Shown here: piece by piece, positions 8,131 to 16,891 of the stretch
Numbering within the stretch: the stretch's first letter is position 1
Layout of the letters: the number at the start of each line of letters is the position of its first letter
From: an uncultured Pelagibacteraceae bacterium
Lineage (GTDB): Bacteria; Pseudomonadota; Alphaproteobacteria; Pelagibacterales; Pelagibacteraceae
Assembly: GCA_902527215.1 (NCBI GenBank)
Contig: CABZOF010000002.1
Location: forward strand, 310,001 to 374,000
Reading direction: 5' to 3'
DNA: 64,000 nt
The notes under the pieces: generated by a model
Databases searched by the model: none
The model's input: only the letters and a program-made list of their open reading frames with translations
What the model was told of the DNA's origin: nothing
Translations under genes and position numbers: made by a program

Positions 8131-8883
8131 ATGCAAGATATTTATATTGATGATATTGGTTCAGGATATCCACTAGTTTTAGTTCATGGATATCTAGGAT
8201 CATCTGAAATGTGGAAACTCCAAAAAGATTATCTATATAAAAAATTTAGAGTTATTGCTCCAGCTTTACCAGGATTTGGTGAAAGCTTTAATGCAAAATC
8301 TTTAAATAGTATTAATTTAATGGCTAAATTTATTATCCAACAAATTGATTTAAAAAATATAGATAAGTTTAATTTAATGGGTCACTCGATGGGTGGAATG
8401 ATAGTGCAAGAAATTGCAAATCTATCCGGAGATAGAATTAATAAATTGATTTGTTTTGCTACTGGACCTATAGGTGACATCCCAGGAAGATTTGAACCTA
8501 TAAATACATCGATAAAAAAGCTGAGTGAGGAAGGAATTAATGAACAAGTAAAAAGAATACCACCAAAGTGGTTTGTTGAAGGAGATCAAGCCAAAAATTA
8601 TTATTTATGTGAAAATGCTGTTAAAAACATTTCTGAAGAAACAGCACGTAACGCCCTAATAGCTATGAGAGATTGGAATGGATTAGAAAATTTAAAAAAA
8701 ATAAAAAACAAAACCTTGATAATTTGGGGAGATAAAGACAAATCTTATAATTTTGAACAAGTCTCAACACTAAAAAATAATATTCCTGATAGTGTTTTAA
8801 AAATATTTAAAAATTGCTGTCACAATGTACATCTTGAACAGCCTCAGAAATTTAATCAAGTTGTTGAGGATTTTCTTATTTAA
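8131..8883 (+). CDS. alpha/beta hydrolase
   Basis: 250 aa. The oxyanion segment is LVHGYLGS near residue 18-24, the nucleophile S86 sits in GHSMGG, an acid residue is in WGDKDKS near 200 and the His is H234 in NVHLEQP. The complete triad suggests an active esterase or C-C/lactone hydrolase. The substrate cannot be told from sequence. There is no clear ribosome binding site before the ATG. It ends directly before the proX promoter region. Confidence 0.88.
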   Translation: MQDIYIDDIGSGYPLVLVHGYLGSSEMWKLQKDYLYKKFRVIAPALPGFGESFNAKSLNSINLMAKFIIQQIDLKNIDKFNLMGHSMGGMIVQEIANLSGDRINKLICFATGPIGDIPGRFEPINTSIKKLSEEGINEQVKRIPPKWFVEGDQAKNYYLCENAVKNISEETARNALIAMRDWNGLENLKKIKNKTLIIWGDKDKSYNFEQVSTLKNNIPDSVLKIFKNCCHNVHLEQPQKFNQVVEDFLI

Positions 8884-8887
8884 ATCG

Positions 8888-8899
8888 CCCATTTTAGGC
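8888..8899 (+). promoter_or_regulatory. CCCATTTYRRRC site upstream of proX
   Basis: CCCATTTTAGGC lies 5 nt after the hydrolase stop and 103 nt before the proX start codon, pointing towards proX. The same motif occurs upstream of tauA (44167-44178) and beside the tandem winged-helix regulator (28463-28474 and 28514-28525). Shared use is inferred from sequence and spacing. Confidence 0.55.
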
Positions 8900-9002
8900 T
8901 TTTGCATAGCAGATTTTACTATTTAGCTTATTAGAAAAGTTGACTCTAAATTTAAAACAAAGTTAGATTTTAATTATATAAAATAACATTAATGGGGAAA
9001 AT

Positions 9003-9965
9003 ATGAATATAATCAAAAAAATTCTTGTGGCTGGAGTAATTTCATTATTTGTACCAGCCTCAAGTTTTGCCGAAAAAGTAAAAATTGGTGATCCTGGTTG
9101 GACGGGTGCAACTGCAATTGCAAATTTACTTGCTGCTGTTGTCATTGATAAAATGGGTGGAGAAGCCGAGTTAGTTCCAGGAAACAATACTGCAATCTAT
9201 GGAGCGATTGATAGAAGCAAAGGTGAAATCGAAGTTCACCCTGATATTTGGCTACCAAATCAAGAAGCTTATACAAAAGATTTAGTACCAAAAGGAACAT
9301 TAAAATTAAGCAAAAATCCTTATGAGGGAAATCAAGGCTATTGTGTTTCTCAACAATTTGCAAAAAAAATGAATATTACTGCAATAGAAGATTTGGGGAG
9401 ACCAGAAGTTGTTAAAGCTATGGATAGTGATGGAAATGGAAAAGGCGAGTTTTGGATTGGTGCTGATGGATGGGCTTCTGCAAATGTAAACCAAGTAAAA
9501 CTTAGAGACTATAAACTTTACGATGCTGGTATAGAGCCAATAAGAGCTGCTGAGGCTGTAAAAAATGCTAGAGTTTTAGATTCGATCAAAAAGGGTGAGG
9601 GTTACGCATTTTATTGTTACAAACCTCATGCTATTTGGGGAATGGCTGATGTAGTTATGTTGGAAGAACCAAAGTATGATCCAGCTAAATATAAAATGAT
9701 TCAACCAAAAGCAGATGCAGATTGGTATCAAAAATCATATGTAGCTTCAAAGGATGCTTTGAAACAAATTCAAATCGGATGGGGAACTTCTTTAGAAAGT
9801 AAATCACCAGCGATTGTTGAATTTTTTAAAAATTTCCAGATCACAGCAGACGATGTTTCTTGGATGGCATACGAAGTATCAGTTCAAAAAAGAGACCCAG
9901 GAGAAGTTGCAAGAGACTGGATGGCTAAAAATAAATCAACAGTTGATGGTTGGTTAGGTCTTTAA
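9003..9965 (+). CDS. proX: glycine betaine/proline betaine ABC transporter, substrate-binding protein
   Basis: 320 aa with a signal peptide cleaved near SSFA-EK (about residue 23). The fold is the OpuAC/ProX type II binding protein: KVKIGDPGWTGATAIANLLA at the mature start and several Trp residues (WLPN, WIGADGWAS, WGMADV) that can form the aromatic cage for a quaternary ammonium group. It precedes the ATPase and permease genes, separated from them by a hairpin. The ligand is most likely glycine betaine or a related osmolyte such as DMSP; sequence alone does not settle which. Confidence 0.93.
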   Translation: MNIIKKILVAGVISLFVPASSFAEKVKIGDPGWTGATAIANLLAAVVIDKMGGEAELVPGNNTAIYGAIDRSKGEIEVHPDIWLPNQEAYTKDLVPKGTLKLSKNPYEGNQGYCVSQQFAKKMNITAIEDLGRPEVVKAMDSDGNGKGEFWIGADGWASANVNQVKLRDYKLYDAGIEPIRAAEAVKNARVLDSIKKGEGYAFYCYKPHAIWGMADVVMLEEPKYDPAKYKMIQPKADADWYQKSYVASKDALKQIQIGWGTSLESKSPAIVEFFKNFQITADDVSWMAYEVSVQKRDPGEVARDWMAKNKSTVDGWLGL

Positions 9966-9987
9966 TTTAGTCAATTTAAATTTAATT

Positions 9988-10014
9988 TACCTGGCGACTT
10001 ATAGTTGCCAGGTA
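9988..10014 (+). terminator. hairpin between proX and proV
   Basis: TACCTGGC (9988-9995) pairs with GCCAGGTA (10007-10014) and can extend to 11 bp with a 5-nt loop. Only a short mixed T-rich tract follows, so it is more likely a partial terminator or an mRNA-stabilising element that raises proX above the downstream genes. Confidence 0.65.
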
Positions 10015-10047
10015 TCATTTTCAATAATATTAAGCTAAAATCCTTTT

Positions 10048-11100
10048 ATGGAAGCTGCTATACAGATCCAAAACGTTTGGAAAATATTCGGAAATACATC
10101 CAGTGATGCATTAGATGCAATCCAAAATAGGAAAATTTCAAAACAAGAAGCTTTAGAAAAGTATAACTCAGTAATTGGAGTTTCTGATGTTTCGTTTGAT
10201 GTTAATAAAGGTGAAATCTTTTGTGTTATGGGATTATCCGGAAGCGGTAAGTCAACACTTGTAAGGCATATTAATAGATTATTAGAGCCAACATCTGGAA
10301 AAATTTTAATAAACAACCAGGATGTAATGCAATTTAATAAAGAAAATTTACAAGAACTTAGAAATAAAAAAATTGGTATGGTTTTTCAAAATTTTGCATT
10401 GATGCCCCACAGATCTGTTTTAGATAATATTGCAATGCCTTTAGAAATAAGAGGAGTAAGTAAAAACGACAGGTTAGATGCAGCAAATAACATCTTAAAT
10501 ATTGTTGAATTACAAGGATGGGGTAATAAATACGCACATGAATTATCTGGAGGAATGCAACAAAGAGTAGGATTGGCCAGAGCATTAGCTGCTGATCCTG
10601 AATTTTTACTCATGGATGAGCCTTTTAGTGCACTTGATCCGCTTATAAGACGCCAACTTCAAACAGAGTTTATTAAACTTTCAAAACAAATGAAAAAGAC
10701 AACTGTATTTATAACTCATGATCTTGATGAAGCTGTAAGAGTTGGACATAGAATAGCAATAATGCGAGATGGAAGAGTGGTTCAAATAGGAACCCCCGAA
10801 GAAATAGTTGTAAATCCATCTGACGAGTATGTTGCAGATTTTGTAAAAGGAATTTCAAGATTAAAAGTTGTTCAGGCTAAAACTATTATGCAACCTTTAG
10901 AGCAATATAAAAAAAACTTCGGGGAAAATTTTAGTAATAATGAAAAAGTAAATGAAAACGATATATTAAGCAAACTTATTGAAACTTCTGTTTCTAAAGA
11001 TAAACCAATTGTAGTTGTAAATGACCATAATATGGAAGTCGGAATTATTACTCAATCAGACCTATTAAAGGCAGTTGTTGAAGGAAATGAGAATGAGTAA
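10048..11100 (+). CDS. proV: glycine betaine ABC transporter, ATP-binding protein
   Basis: 350 aa. Walker A is GLSGSGKST, the signature LSGGMQQR, Walker B LLMDEP and the switch His is in ITHDLDEA. The long N-terminal part and the C-terminal extension ending in a CBS-like segment (KPIVVVNDHNMEVGIITQSD) are the ProV/OpuAA pattern; the CBS region in relatives senses ionic strength. Only about one CBS motif is clear here. The last 8 nt overlap the permease start. Confidence 0.93.
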   Translation: MEAAIQIQNVWKIFGNTSSDALDAIQNRKISKQEALEKYNSVIGVSDVSFDVNKGEIFCVMGLSGSGKSTLVRHINRLLEPTSGKILINNQDVMQFNKENLQELRNKKIGMVFQNFALMPHRSVLDNIAMPLEIRGVSKNDRLDAANNILNIVELQGWGNKYAHELSGGMQQRVGLARALAADPEFLLMDEPFSALDPLIRRQLQTEFIKLSKQMKKTTVFITHDLDEAVRVGHRIAIMRDGRVVQIGTPEEIVVNPSDEYVADFVKGISRLKVVQAKTIMQPLEQYKKNFGENFSNNEKVNENDILSKLIETSVSKDKPIVVVNDHNMEVGIITQSDLLKAVVEGNENE

Positions 11101-12595
11101 CAAAATTAAAAATTTATCAAGATCTGAACTTATTAAAAATTTTGTAATTTCAAATCCGGATTATTATATCAAAGAGTTTAAAAAGATTGGTAGCAAACCA
11201 TCATACTCTTACTCTTTTAACCTTTTTGCAGCATTGTTTGGACCTGTATGGTTTGGACTAAGAAATGTATGGAATTATGCTCTGGCATTTCTAATTGTGG
11301 AAACATTTGCTGTTGTTCAAATTGTTAGAGGATTATTCGGCAACATCACTAAAGATGCAATTGAAAAAATTGATAAAATTCAATCAACTATCGATTTTAG
11401 ATATAAACAATTAGAGGCTGCAAAAGAAAACAACCCAGATAAAGTTGAGGTCTACGAGAGGGCAATTAAATCACTTGAAGAGGCAATGAAGGAATATGTA
11501 GTTGATGTTCAGCAAATTGAAGCTTCGGCAATATGGATTACCATTTCAGGAATTTTATTATTAATTTTTGTAAAATTTATTCAAGGAATATTAGCCAATA
11601 CCGTTTTAGAAAAAAGATACTCTGAGTGGTTATCTAATAAATCAATAAGTCCTGGCATGAAACCAAAAAATTACTTACTTAGTATTGGTTTTACAATAAT
11701 AATAATGTTTTTTTCAGTAATACATTATAGCTTCCCAGGTTTCTTCTCAATAATGAATGATTTTCCTACTCATCCAGAAATAAGACTTACTTCAATTAAA
11801 TGGGTAGAAACAATTTTTGATTATGCTGTTATAAAAGGTGACGCAGTATTTACTGCAATTACAATTGGAATTAGATCTGTTCTAGATTTTTTAGAACTTT
11901 TATTTGTTAAAACACCTTGGATTGTGATTATAACTACCATTGTAGTTTTAACTGCTTTGTCAGCAGGAATAAGAACCGCAATATACTCAGCAGGATTTTT
12001 AGCATACATGGGTTTTTTAGGATTTTGGGTTAAGGCAATGACAACGCTTGCTTTACTAGGTACAGCTGCAATTCTAAGTATTGTTATTGGAATACCCTTA
12101 GGAATTTATTGTGCAAGACGTCAAAGATTTTATTCGATGATAAGACCAATAATGGACTTTATGCAAACAATGCCTGCATTTGTATTTATGATTCCTGTCA
12201 TTGCATTTTTTGGAACAGGGAAGGTTGCAGCAGTAATTATTACAATGATTTTTGGGGGAACACCTGTTGTAAGACTTACAGTGTTAGGATTAAGAGGAGT
12301 TCCTGAAACTATCAGAGAGGCAGCAATAGCTTACGGAGCATCTAAATGGTATTTACTAAGAAAAGTTGATTTACCATTAGCAACCCCATCAATACTCGCT
12401 GGTGTAAACCAAACTGTGATGTTAAGCTTAGCAATGGTTGTAGTAGCATCATTAATAGGAGCTAAAGGATTAGGACAAGATGTTCTAGAAGCTTTACAAT
12501 ATGCAAATGTAGGCCAAGGTATTTTAGCTGGTATTGCAATATTATTTGTTGCTTTAATATTGGACAGAGTAGTTCAAGGTAAGAAAAGAGTTTAA
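11093..12595 (+). CDS. proW: glycine betaine ABC transporter permease with extra N-terminal domain
   Basis: 500 aa from the ATG at 11093, chosen because AAGGA lies 7 nt upstream and the overlap with proV is short; a TTG at 11075 is less likely. The C-terminal ~280 residues are a normal ProW permease with the EAA-type loop (IREAAIAYGASKWYLLRKVD). About 200 extra residues precede it: a hydrophobic SFNLFAALFGPVWFGLRNVW segment like DUF2628 proteins, a helix of charged residues near 85-140 and further membrane segments. Family ProW proteins are usually 280-350 aa. Confidence 0.9.
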   Translation: MSNKIKNLSRSELIKNFVISNPDYYIKEFKKIGSKPSYSYSFNLFAALFGPVWFGLRNVWNYALAFLIVETFAVVQIVRGLFGNITKDAIEKIDKIQSTIDFRYKQLEAAKENNPDKVEVYERAIKSLEEAMKEYVVDVQQIEASAIWITISGILLLIFVKFIQGILANTVLEKRYSEWLSNKSISPGMKPKNYLLSIGFTIIIMFFSVIHYSFPGFFSIMNDFPTHPEIRLTSIKWVETIFDYAVIKGDAVFTAITIGIRSVLDFLELLFVKTPWIVIITTIVVLTALSAGIRTAIYSAGFLAYMGFLGFWVKAMTTLALLGTAAILSIVIGIPLGIYCARRQRFYSMIRPIMDFMQTMPAFVFMIPVIAFFGTGKVAAVIITMIFGGTPVVRLTVLGLRGVPETIREAAIAYGASKWYLLRKVDLPLATPSILAGVNQTVMLSLAMVVVASLIGAKGLGQDVLEALQYANVGQGILAGIAILFVALILDRVVQGKKRV

Positions 12596-12602
12596 TTCTC
12601 TA

Positions 12603-13769
12603 ATGAATAAAAATGTCTGGTTGCTATTCGCTAGCAATGCATGTGCATTTTCAGTTGCACCTGTAACAGTTTTTTTAAGTGGAATAATTGGATCTAGCAT
12701 AAGCCCAATTAAATCTTTGTCGACTTTGCCAATGTCGTTATCAATTGTTGGTACGGCCATTTTTATAATAGCTGCTTCCAAAATAATGAGTATTACTGGT
12801 AGAAAAAAAGGATTTATACTTTCATCCATCACAACCTCGTTGTTTGCTTTACTGGCAGCTTATGCAGTATTGAAACAAAATTTTATTATTTATTCGTTCT
12901 CATGCTTTTCACTTGGATTTGGGATGGCATTTGCTCATCAATATCGTTTTGCAGCAGCTGAAAGTGTAGATAAAAAACAGGCTCCAAAAGCTATTTCTTT
13001 ATTACTTTTTGCAGGAATTTTGTCAGCTTTATTAGGTCCTAATCTAGCAAATCTTGGAAAGAATATTATTCCAGAGGGTTTATATGTCGGCTCTTATCTA
13101 TGTTTGTCATTATTAACTTTATCATCAATTATTTTTTTAGTTTTTTATAATGAAAAGAAAATTATTGAAAAAAAAAAAATTTCAAAAGGAAGATCAATTT
13201 CAGAGTTAATTTCTCAACCAAGGTTTCTTCAGGCATTAGTGTCCTCATCTTTTGCTTATGCAGTAATGTCTTTTTTAATGACCGCTACTCCAATAAGCAT
13301 GCATATTAATGATAATATGTCTTTAAACAGCACCAGTTTTGTAATTCAATTACACATAATTAGCATGTTCCTACCAGCATTAGTTACTGGAAATCTAATT
13401 AAAAATTTCGGACACAGCAAAATTATGTATTGTGGGGTATTATTTTTTATAATCACAATATTTCTTAGTTATCTTGATCAAACAGTTACAAACTATTTAT
13501 TTTCATTAATATTTTTAGGTTTTGGATGGAATTTTCTATTTATATCAGGGACAAGCTTACTTGTGTTAAATTATAGAGAGGAAGAAAGGTTTAGAGCTCA
13601 AGGTTTTAATGATTTTATAGTTTTTTCAATTCAAGCTACAGCAAGTTTAACGGCAGGTGTTGTATTAAGTTATACGAGTTGGAAAACTATAAACATATTG
13701 TGCATACCCTTTTTGATAATAATAATTTTTACAATCCTGAGAGCTGATAGATCATATAAAAAAATTTAA
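12603..13769 (+). CDS. MFS transporter
   Basis: 388 aa, about 12 hydrophobic segments with a central hydrophilic loop rich in Lys near residue 190 (IIEKKKISKGRS). The first half keeps a MSITGRKKGF cytoplasmic loop of the major facilitator type after helix 2. The substrate is not recognisable. It begins 7 nt after proW, so it may be cotranscribed with the betaine transporter, possibly as an efflux or accessory uptake system. Confidence 0.85.
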   Translation: MNKNVWLLFASNACAFSVAPVTVFLSGIIGSSISPIKSLSTLPMSLSIVGTAIFIIAASKIMSITGRKKGFILSSITTSLFALLAAYAVLKQNFIIYSFSCFSLGFGMAFAHQYRFAAAESVDKKQAPKAISLLLFAGILSALLGPNLANLGKNIIPEGLYVGSYLCLSLLTLSSIIFLVFYNEKKIIEKKKISKGRSISELISQPRFLQALVSSSFAYAVMSFLMTATPISMHINDNMSLNSTSFVIQLHIISMFLPALVTGNLIKNFGHSKIMYCGVLFFIITIFLSYLDQTVTNYLFSLIFLGFGWNFLFISGTSLLVLNYREEERFRAQGFNDFIVFSIQATASLTAGVVLSYTSWKTINILCIPFLIIIIFTILRADRSYKKI

Positions 13770-13830
13770 GTTAAAGACGTGTCAACTTGTTACACCAATT
13801 AGACATTGTTTATCTAATTTTAGATAATAT

Positions 13831-14283
13831 ATGACAATTATGATAAAAAATAATAAACTTATAATTTCATTTATAATTTTAATCAGTACATTTTTTACGA
13901 ATATAGCATTAGGTGCGGATGTTACAGTGGAAATGTTGAATAGGCTTGATAAAGAGTCAAATGTCTTTGAGCCTAAAATTGTTAGAGTAAACACTGGAGA
14001 TACAGTTCTTTGGAAAGCAAATGACAAAGGACATAACGTTGAATTCATAAAAAAGGGTGTGCCAGAAGGAGTAGGCAAATTCAAATCAAAATATAACAAG
14101 GATGTTGAATACAAGTTCGATGTCCCGGGGATATATGCTTACTGGTGTACACCACACAAAAATATGGGAATGATTGGTTTTGTGGTGGTTGGAGATGATA
14201 AATCTAACCTAGATGCTATTAAAAAACTTAGATTTTCGTCAAAATCTAAGAAAATTGCACCAGGTTTAATAGACCAACTATAA
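13831..14283 (+). CDS. pseudoazurin-like blue copper protein
   Basis: 150 aa with a signal peptide (cleavage near ALG-AD, residue 28-29). The type I copper ligands are complete: H68 in KGHNVEF, then C106, H109 and M114 in a YWCTPHKNMGM motif that is diagnostic of pseudoazurin. It is a periplasmic one-electron carrier. An 18-nt dyad (TTATCTAA/TTAGATAA, 13810-13827) ends 3 nt before the ATG, leaving no room for a ribosome binding site; it may be an operator over a leaderless start. The stop overlaps the converging gene by 6 nt. Confidence 0.9.
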   Translation: MTIMIKNNKLIISFIILISTFFTNIALGADVTVEMLNRLDKESNVFEPKIVRVNTGDTVLWKANDKGHNVEFIKKGVPEGVGKFKSKYNKDVEYKFDVPGIYAYWCTPHKNMGMIGFVVVGDDKSNLDAIKKLRFSSKSKKIAPGLIDQL

Positions 14284-14940
14284 ATCAAAAAATATTTTTG
14301 AATTAAGTCTTCTGACTTTTACAAGTGAATCTTTGAACTTCCCGGTAAGATGAAAGTCTCCCGGGAAGGCAATACACCTTATTTTTGCTTTTCTTGCATA
14401 ACTTAGACTTATTTCTGTATCTTCCACAGCTACACATTTATTTGATTTAAGATTTAATTTTTTCAGGCAATGTTTATAAATGTCTGATTTATCTTTGAAG
14501 GTTTTAATAATTTTATCATGACCTATGTAATCAAAATCGTTTTTTTTTAAATGGTATTTTAAAGATTTAAACACTCCATCAACGTTATTTTTAGTTGTAG
14601 AGGTAACAAATCCAATTTTTATTTTATTTTTTTTACAGAATTTAATAATATTTTTTACTCCAGCTCGTGGTTTTAACTTGTTCTTTTTTAAATATTGATT
14701 GAATATAAATGTTTTTAAGTTTCTTATTTGTTTTGCGTTCACTAAAATTTTTTTTGATATACCATATTTTTTAACTCTAATTTCACCACCTGGTTTTTGT
14801 AACATTGATTGATACATTTTTTTCGTCCAATACCAATCAAGACCATTTTTTTTAAAAGCTTTGTTAAATGATTGTCTTTGAATATTTGAAGTTTCTACAA
14901 TTGTGCCAATTGATCCGAATAAAACTGCTTTAATCGTCAT
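14278..14940 (-). CDS. HAD-superfamily-like protein lacking the nucleophile Asp
   Basis: 220 aa. The overall HAD (beta-phosphoglucomutase-like) layout is kept: motif II Thr in FVTSTTKNN, motif III Lys in the FKDKSDIYKH region and motif IV Asp in VAVEDTEISLSYARKA. Motif I, normally DxDGT, reads FGSIGT, so both aspartates (positions 9 and 11) are lost. The nucleophile is needed for phosphoryl transfer, so classic HAD catalysis is unlikely. It is the last gene of the transporter operon, with its ATG overlapping the permease stop (TAATG). Confidence 0.85.
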   Translation of the reverse strand: MTIKAVLFGSIGTIVETSNIQRQSFNKAFKKNGLDWYWTKKMYQSMLQKPGGEIRVKKYGISKKILVNAKQIRNLKTFIFNQYLKKNKLKPRAGVKNIIKFCKKNKIKIGFVTSTTKNNVDGVFKSLKYHLKKNDFDYIGHDKIIKTFKDKSDIYKHCLKKLNLKSNKCVAVEDTEISLSYARKAKIRCIAFPGDFHLTGKFKDSLVKVRRLNSKIFFDL

Positions 14941-15821
14941 TAGCCTTTGACGGCACCAGTTGTTAATCCACTAATTACTTGTCTTTGGAAAAACATAACT
15001 AACATAAATAGAGGAGCAGTGGCAGAAACAACTGCAGATACTGCCCACATCAAATTACCTTCATGTTGATTTGTTCCAAGATAACTTTGAATTTTGGGTA
15101 CCATTGTATGATTTTCTTGGTTTAGAAGTAGCGCTGTTACAGTAAAATCATTATATGCTAACATTAGACTAAACAAACCGGCAGTAATAACGCCGGGCCA
15201 CATTACAGGCATAATTATATATCTAAATGCTTGAAAGTATGAACAACCATCTATTAATGCACTTTCATCTAATTCTTTTGGCACTGTTTTAAAAAAAGAA
15301 TAGAGTAACCACAAAGTAAAAGGTTGATTAATTGCTACTAAAACTACAATTGTAGTCGGTAAAATTCCCCAAATCTGCAATTCAAAAAAGGGAAAAAGGT
15401 AACCTGATACCAATGTTATGTGTGGCATTGCTCTAAAAATTAATGCTGCAATTAGTATCCAAAACGCATACCTCTCTGTGGATCTAGATAAAGCATAAGC
15501 TCCTAATGTTCCTAAGAAAAGTGATATTGTAACTACAAAGACTGTTACTATTATAGTATTTCTTGAAGCTTTCCAAAACTCACCTTCAGTCCAAGCCTCA
15601 GAGTACGCATTTGATGTAAATTGTCCCCCAGTTTCTATTAGGGTATTAAACGCAGAAATTGCGTACCACCAATCTGCTCTTGAAAAAAAATCTGCTCTTA
15701 CCTTAAAAGATCCCCAAAAAGTCCAAATAAATGGGAAGCATGCAATTAACAACCAAATAATTATAAAAGTTGTATTAAATGTTTTTAACGCATTTGATCT
15801 TTTGTCTAATCCATATTCCAT
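14940..15821 (-). CDS. sugar-type ABC transporter permease (MalG family)
   Basis: 293 aa, six predicted membrane helices and the EAA loop (ELDESALIDGCSYFQAFRYI). It is the second permease of a carbohydrate-type (CUT1) importer. It overlaps the first permease and the HAD-like gene by one base each (TAATG). The substrate is unknown; the neighbouring bicupin, NTF2-like and MetE-like genes suggest something other than a simple sugar. Confidence 0.92.
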   Translation of the reverse strand: MEYGLDKRSNALKTFNTTFIIIWLLIACFPFIWTFWGSFKVRADFFSRADWWYAISAFNTLIETGGQFTSNAYSEAWTEGEFWKASRNTIIVTVFVVTISLFLGTLGAYALSRSTERYAFWILIAALIFRAMPHITLVSGYLFPFFELQIWGILPTTIVVLVAINQPFTLWLLYSFFKTVPKELDESALIDGCSYFQAFRYIIMPVMWPGVITAGLFSLMLAYNDFTVTALLLNQENHTMVPKIQSYLGTNQHEGNLMWAVSAVVSATAPLFMLVMFFQRQVISGLTTGAVKG

Positions 15822-16849
15822 TATCTAGCGGTCCTAAATTCTTTCCATGTTCTTATTAATACTGGTGCCAGCAAAATAGCAATTCCAATTATAGTCATCA
15901 TTGAAGTTGCTGCTGCTGATCCAAATAAAATTACTTCCTCATTAACTAAATTGTCGTAAATTAACCAAGATAAAGACTGTGCACTTCCTTCAGCACTAAA
16001 ACCAATTATTGGTTCAAAGACTCTAAAGTTATCCATTAATGATATTAAAGCTACAAAAGTAACAACTGGATAAATATGTGGTAGAACAATGTGTCTAATT
16101 CTTTGGTATCTTGATGCTCCATCAATAATTGCTGCTTCAACTGGTTCTTGAGGCACTGTTTGTAAAGCTGCATAAAAAACCACAAAAGCAAAAGGAGAAT
16201 GATGCCAAATTCCATAAATTATTATTGTTATCCAAGTAAGTGTTCTAGAAGATTTCAATGATAGGTATGGATCTTCCATCATTAATTGTAAATTTGCACC
16301 AATAATACCCTCTGCATCAATCATCCAGAATAGAACAAGTGATCCAACTAATGGTGTAACTATCATTGGTAATATTGTGCCAAATATTAGCGGGCCTCTT
16401 ATTTTTCTTGATATTGCATTTAAACTTAATGCTATGATGAAGCCTAATAATAAGACATTTGGAGTTACAAACAAACAGTATGTTAAAGTAAACAAAAGTG
16501 CTTTATAAAAAGGTAAATTTGTAACTTGGTCAATAAAATCTCCAAGTGTGTCAGTCTCATCCCAAAATTCTGATATTTGCTCAATTGCTAAATGATTTCT
16601 ATCAACATATGTTCCAAATCCGTTAAATTTACCCAATGGCCTCTCATCTCTTAGAACGGATGTTGCTTCTTGGTCAACAACAATTGAAACAGTACAACCA
16701 AAAGGATCACATTTTTTTACTTCTTTTACTACTTGATCATGTTGAGCATAAAAAGATTGAATACCAGTAGATATTATCGGGAGCCCAATAAATAGAATCA
16801 TTGCCAAACCAGTTGGCAAAAAAAACCAGAAAAAAGTTTTATTTGGCAT
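15821..16849 (-). CDS. sugar-type ABC transporter permease (MalF family) with periplasmic insert
   Basis: 342 aa. After the first membrane helix comes an extra hydrophilic segment of about 75 residues (roughly 35-112) containing two cysteines in KKCDPFGC (C47 and C52) that could form a disulfide in the periplasm. The rest is a normal MalF-type permease with the EAA loop (PVEAAIIDGASRYQRIRHIV). A hairpin separates it from the binding-protein gene upstream. Confidence 0.92.
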   Translation of the reverse strand: MPNKTFFWFFLPTGLAMILFIGLPIISTGIQSFYAQHDQVVKEVKKCDPFGCTVSIVVDQEATSVLRDERPLGKFNGFGTYVDRNHLAIEQISEFWDETDTLGDFIDQVTNLPFYKALLFTLTYCLFVTPNVLLLGFIIALSLNAISRKIRGPLIFGTILPMIVTPLVGSLVLFWMIDAEGIIGANLQLMMEDPYLSLKSSRTLTWITIIIYGIWHHSPFAFVVFYAALQTVPQEPVEAAIIDGASRYQRIRHIVLPHIYPVVTFVALISLMDNFRVFEPIIGFSAEGSAQSLSWLIYDNLVNEEVILFGSAAATSMMTIIGIAILLAPVLIRTWKEFRTAR

Positions 16850-16855
16850 TTACGA

Positions 16856-16882
16856 TTAAGTGGGGATTAAATCCCCACTTAA
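16856..16882 (-). terminator. hairpin between binding-protein and permease genes
   Basis: A perfect 12-bp stem (16856-16867 with 16871-16882) with a 3-nt loop, GC-rich in the centre (GTGGGG/CCCCAC). No T run follows on the minus strand, so it fits a 3'-end-stabilising or partial attenuation element better than a full terminator. Confidence 0.65.
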
Positions 16883-16891
16883 ATATTTATT

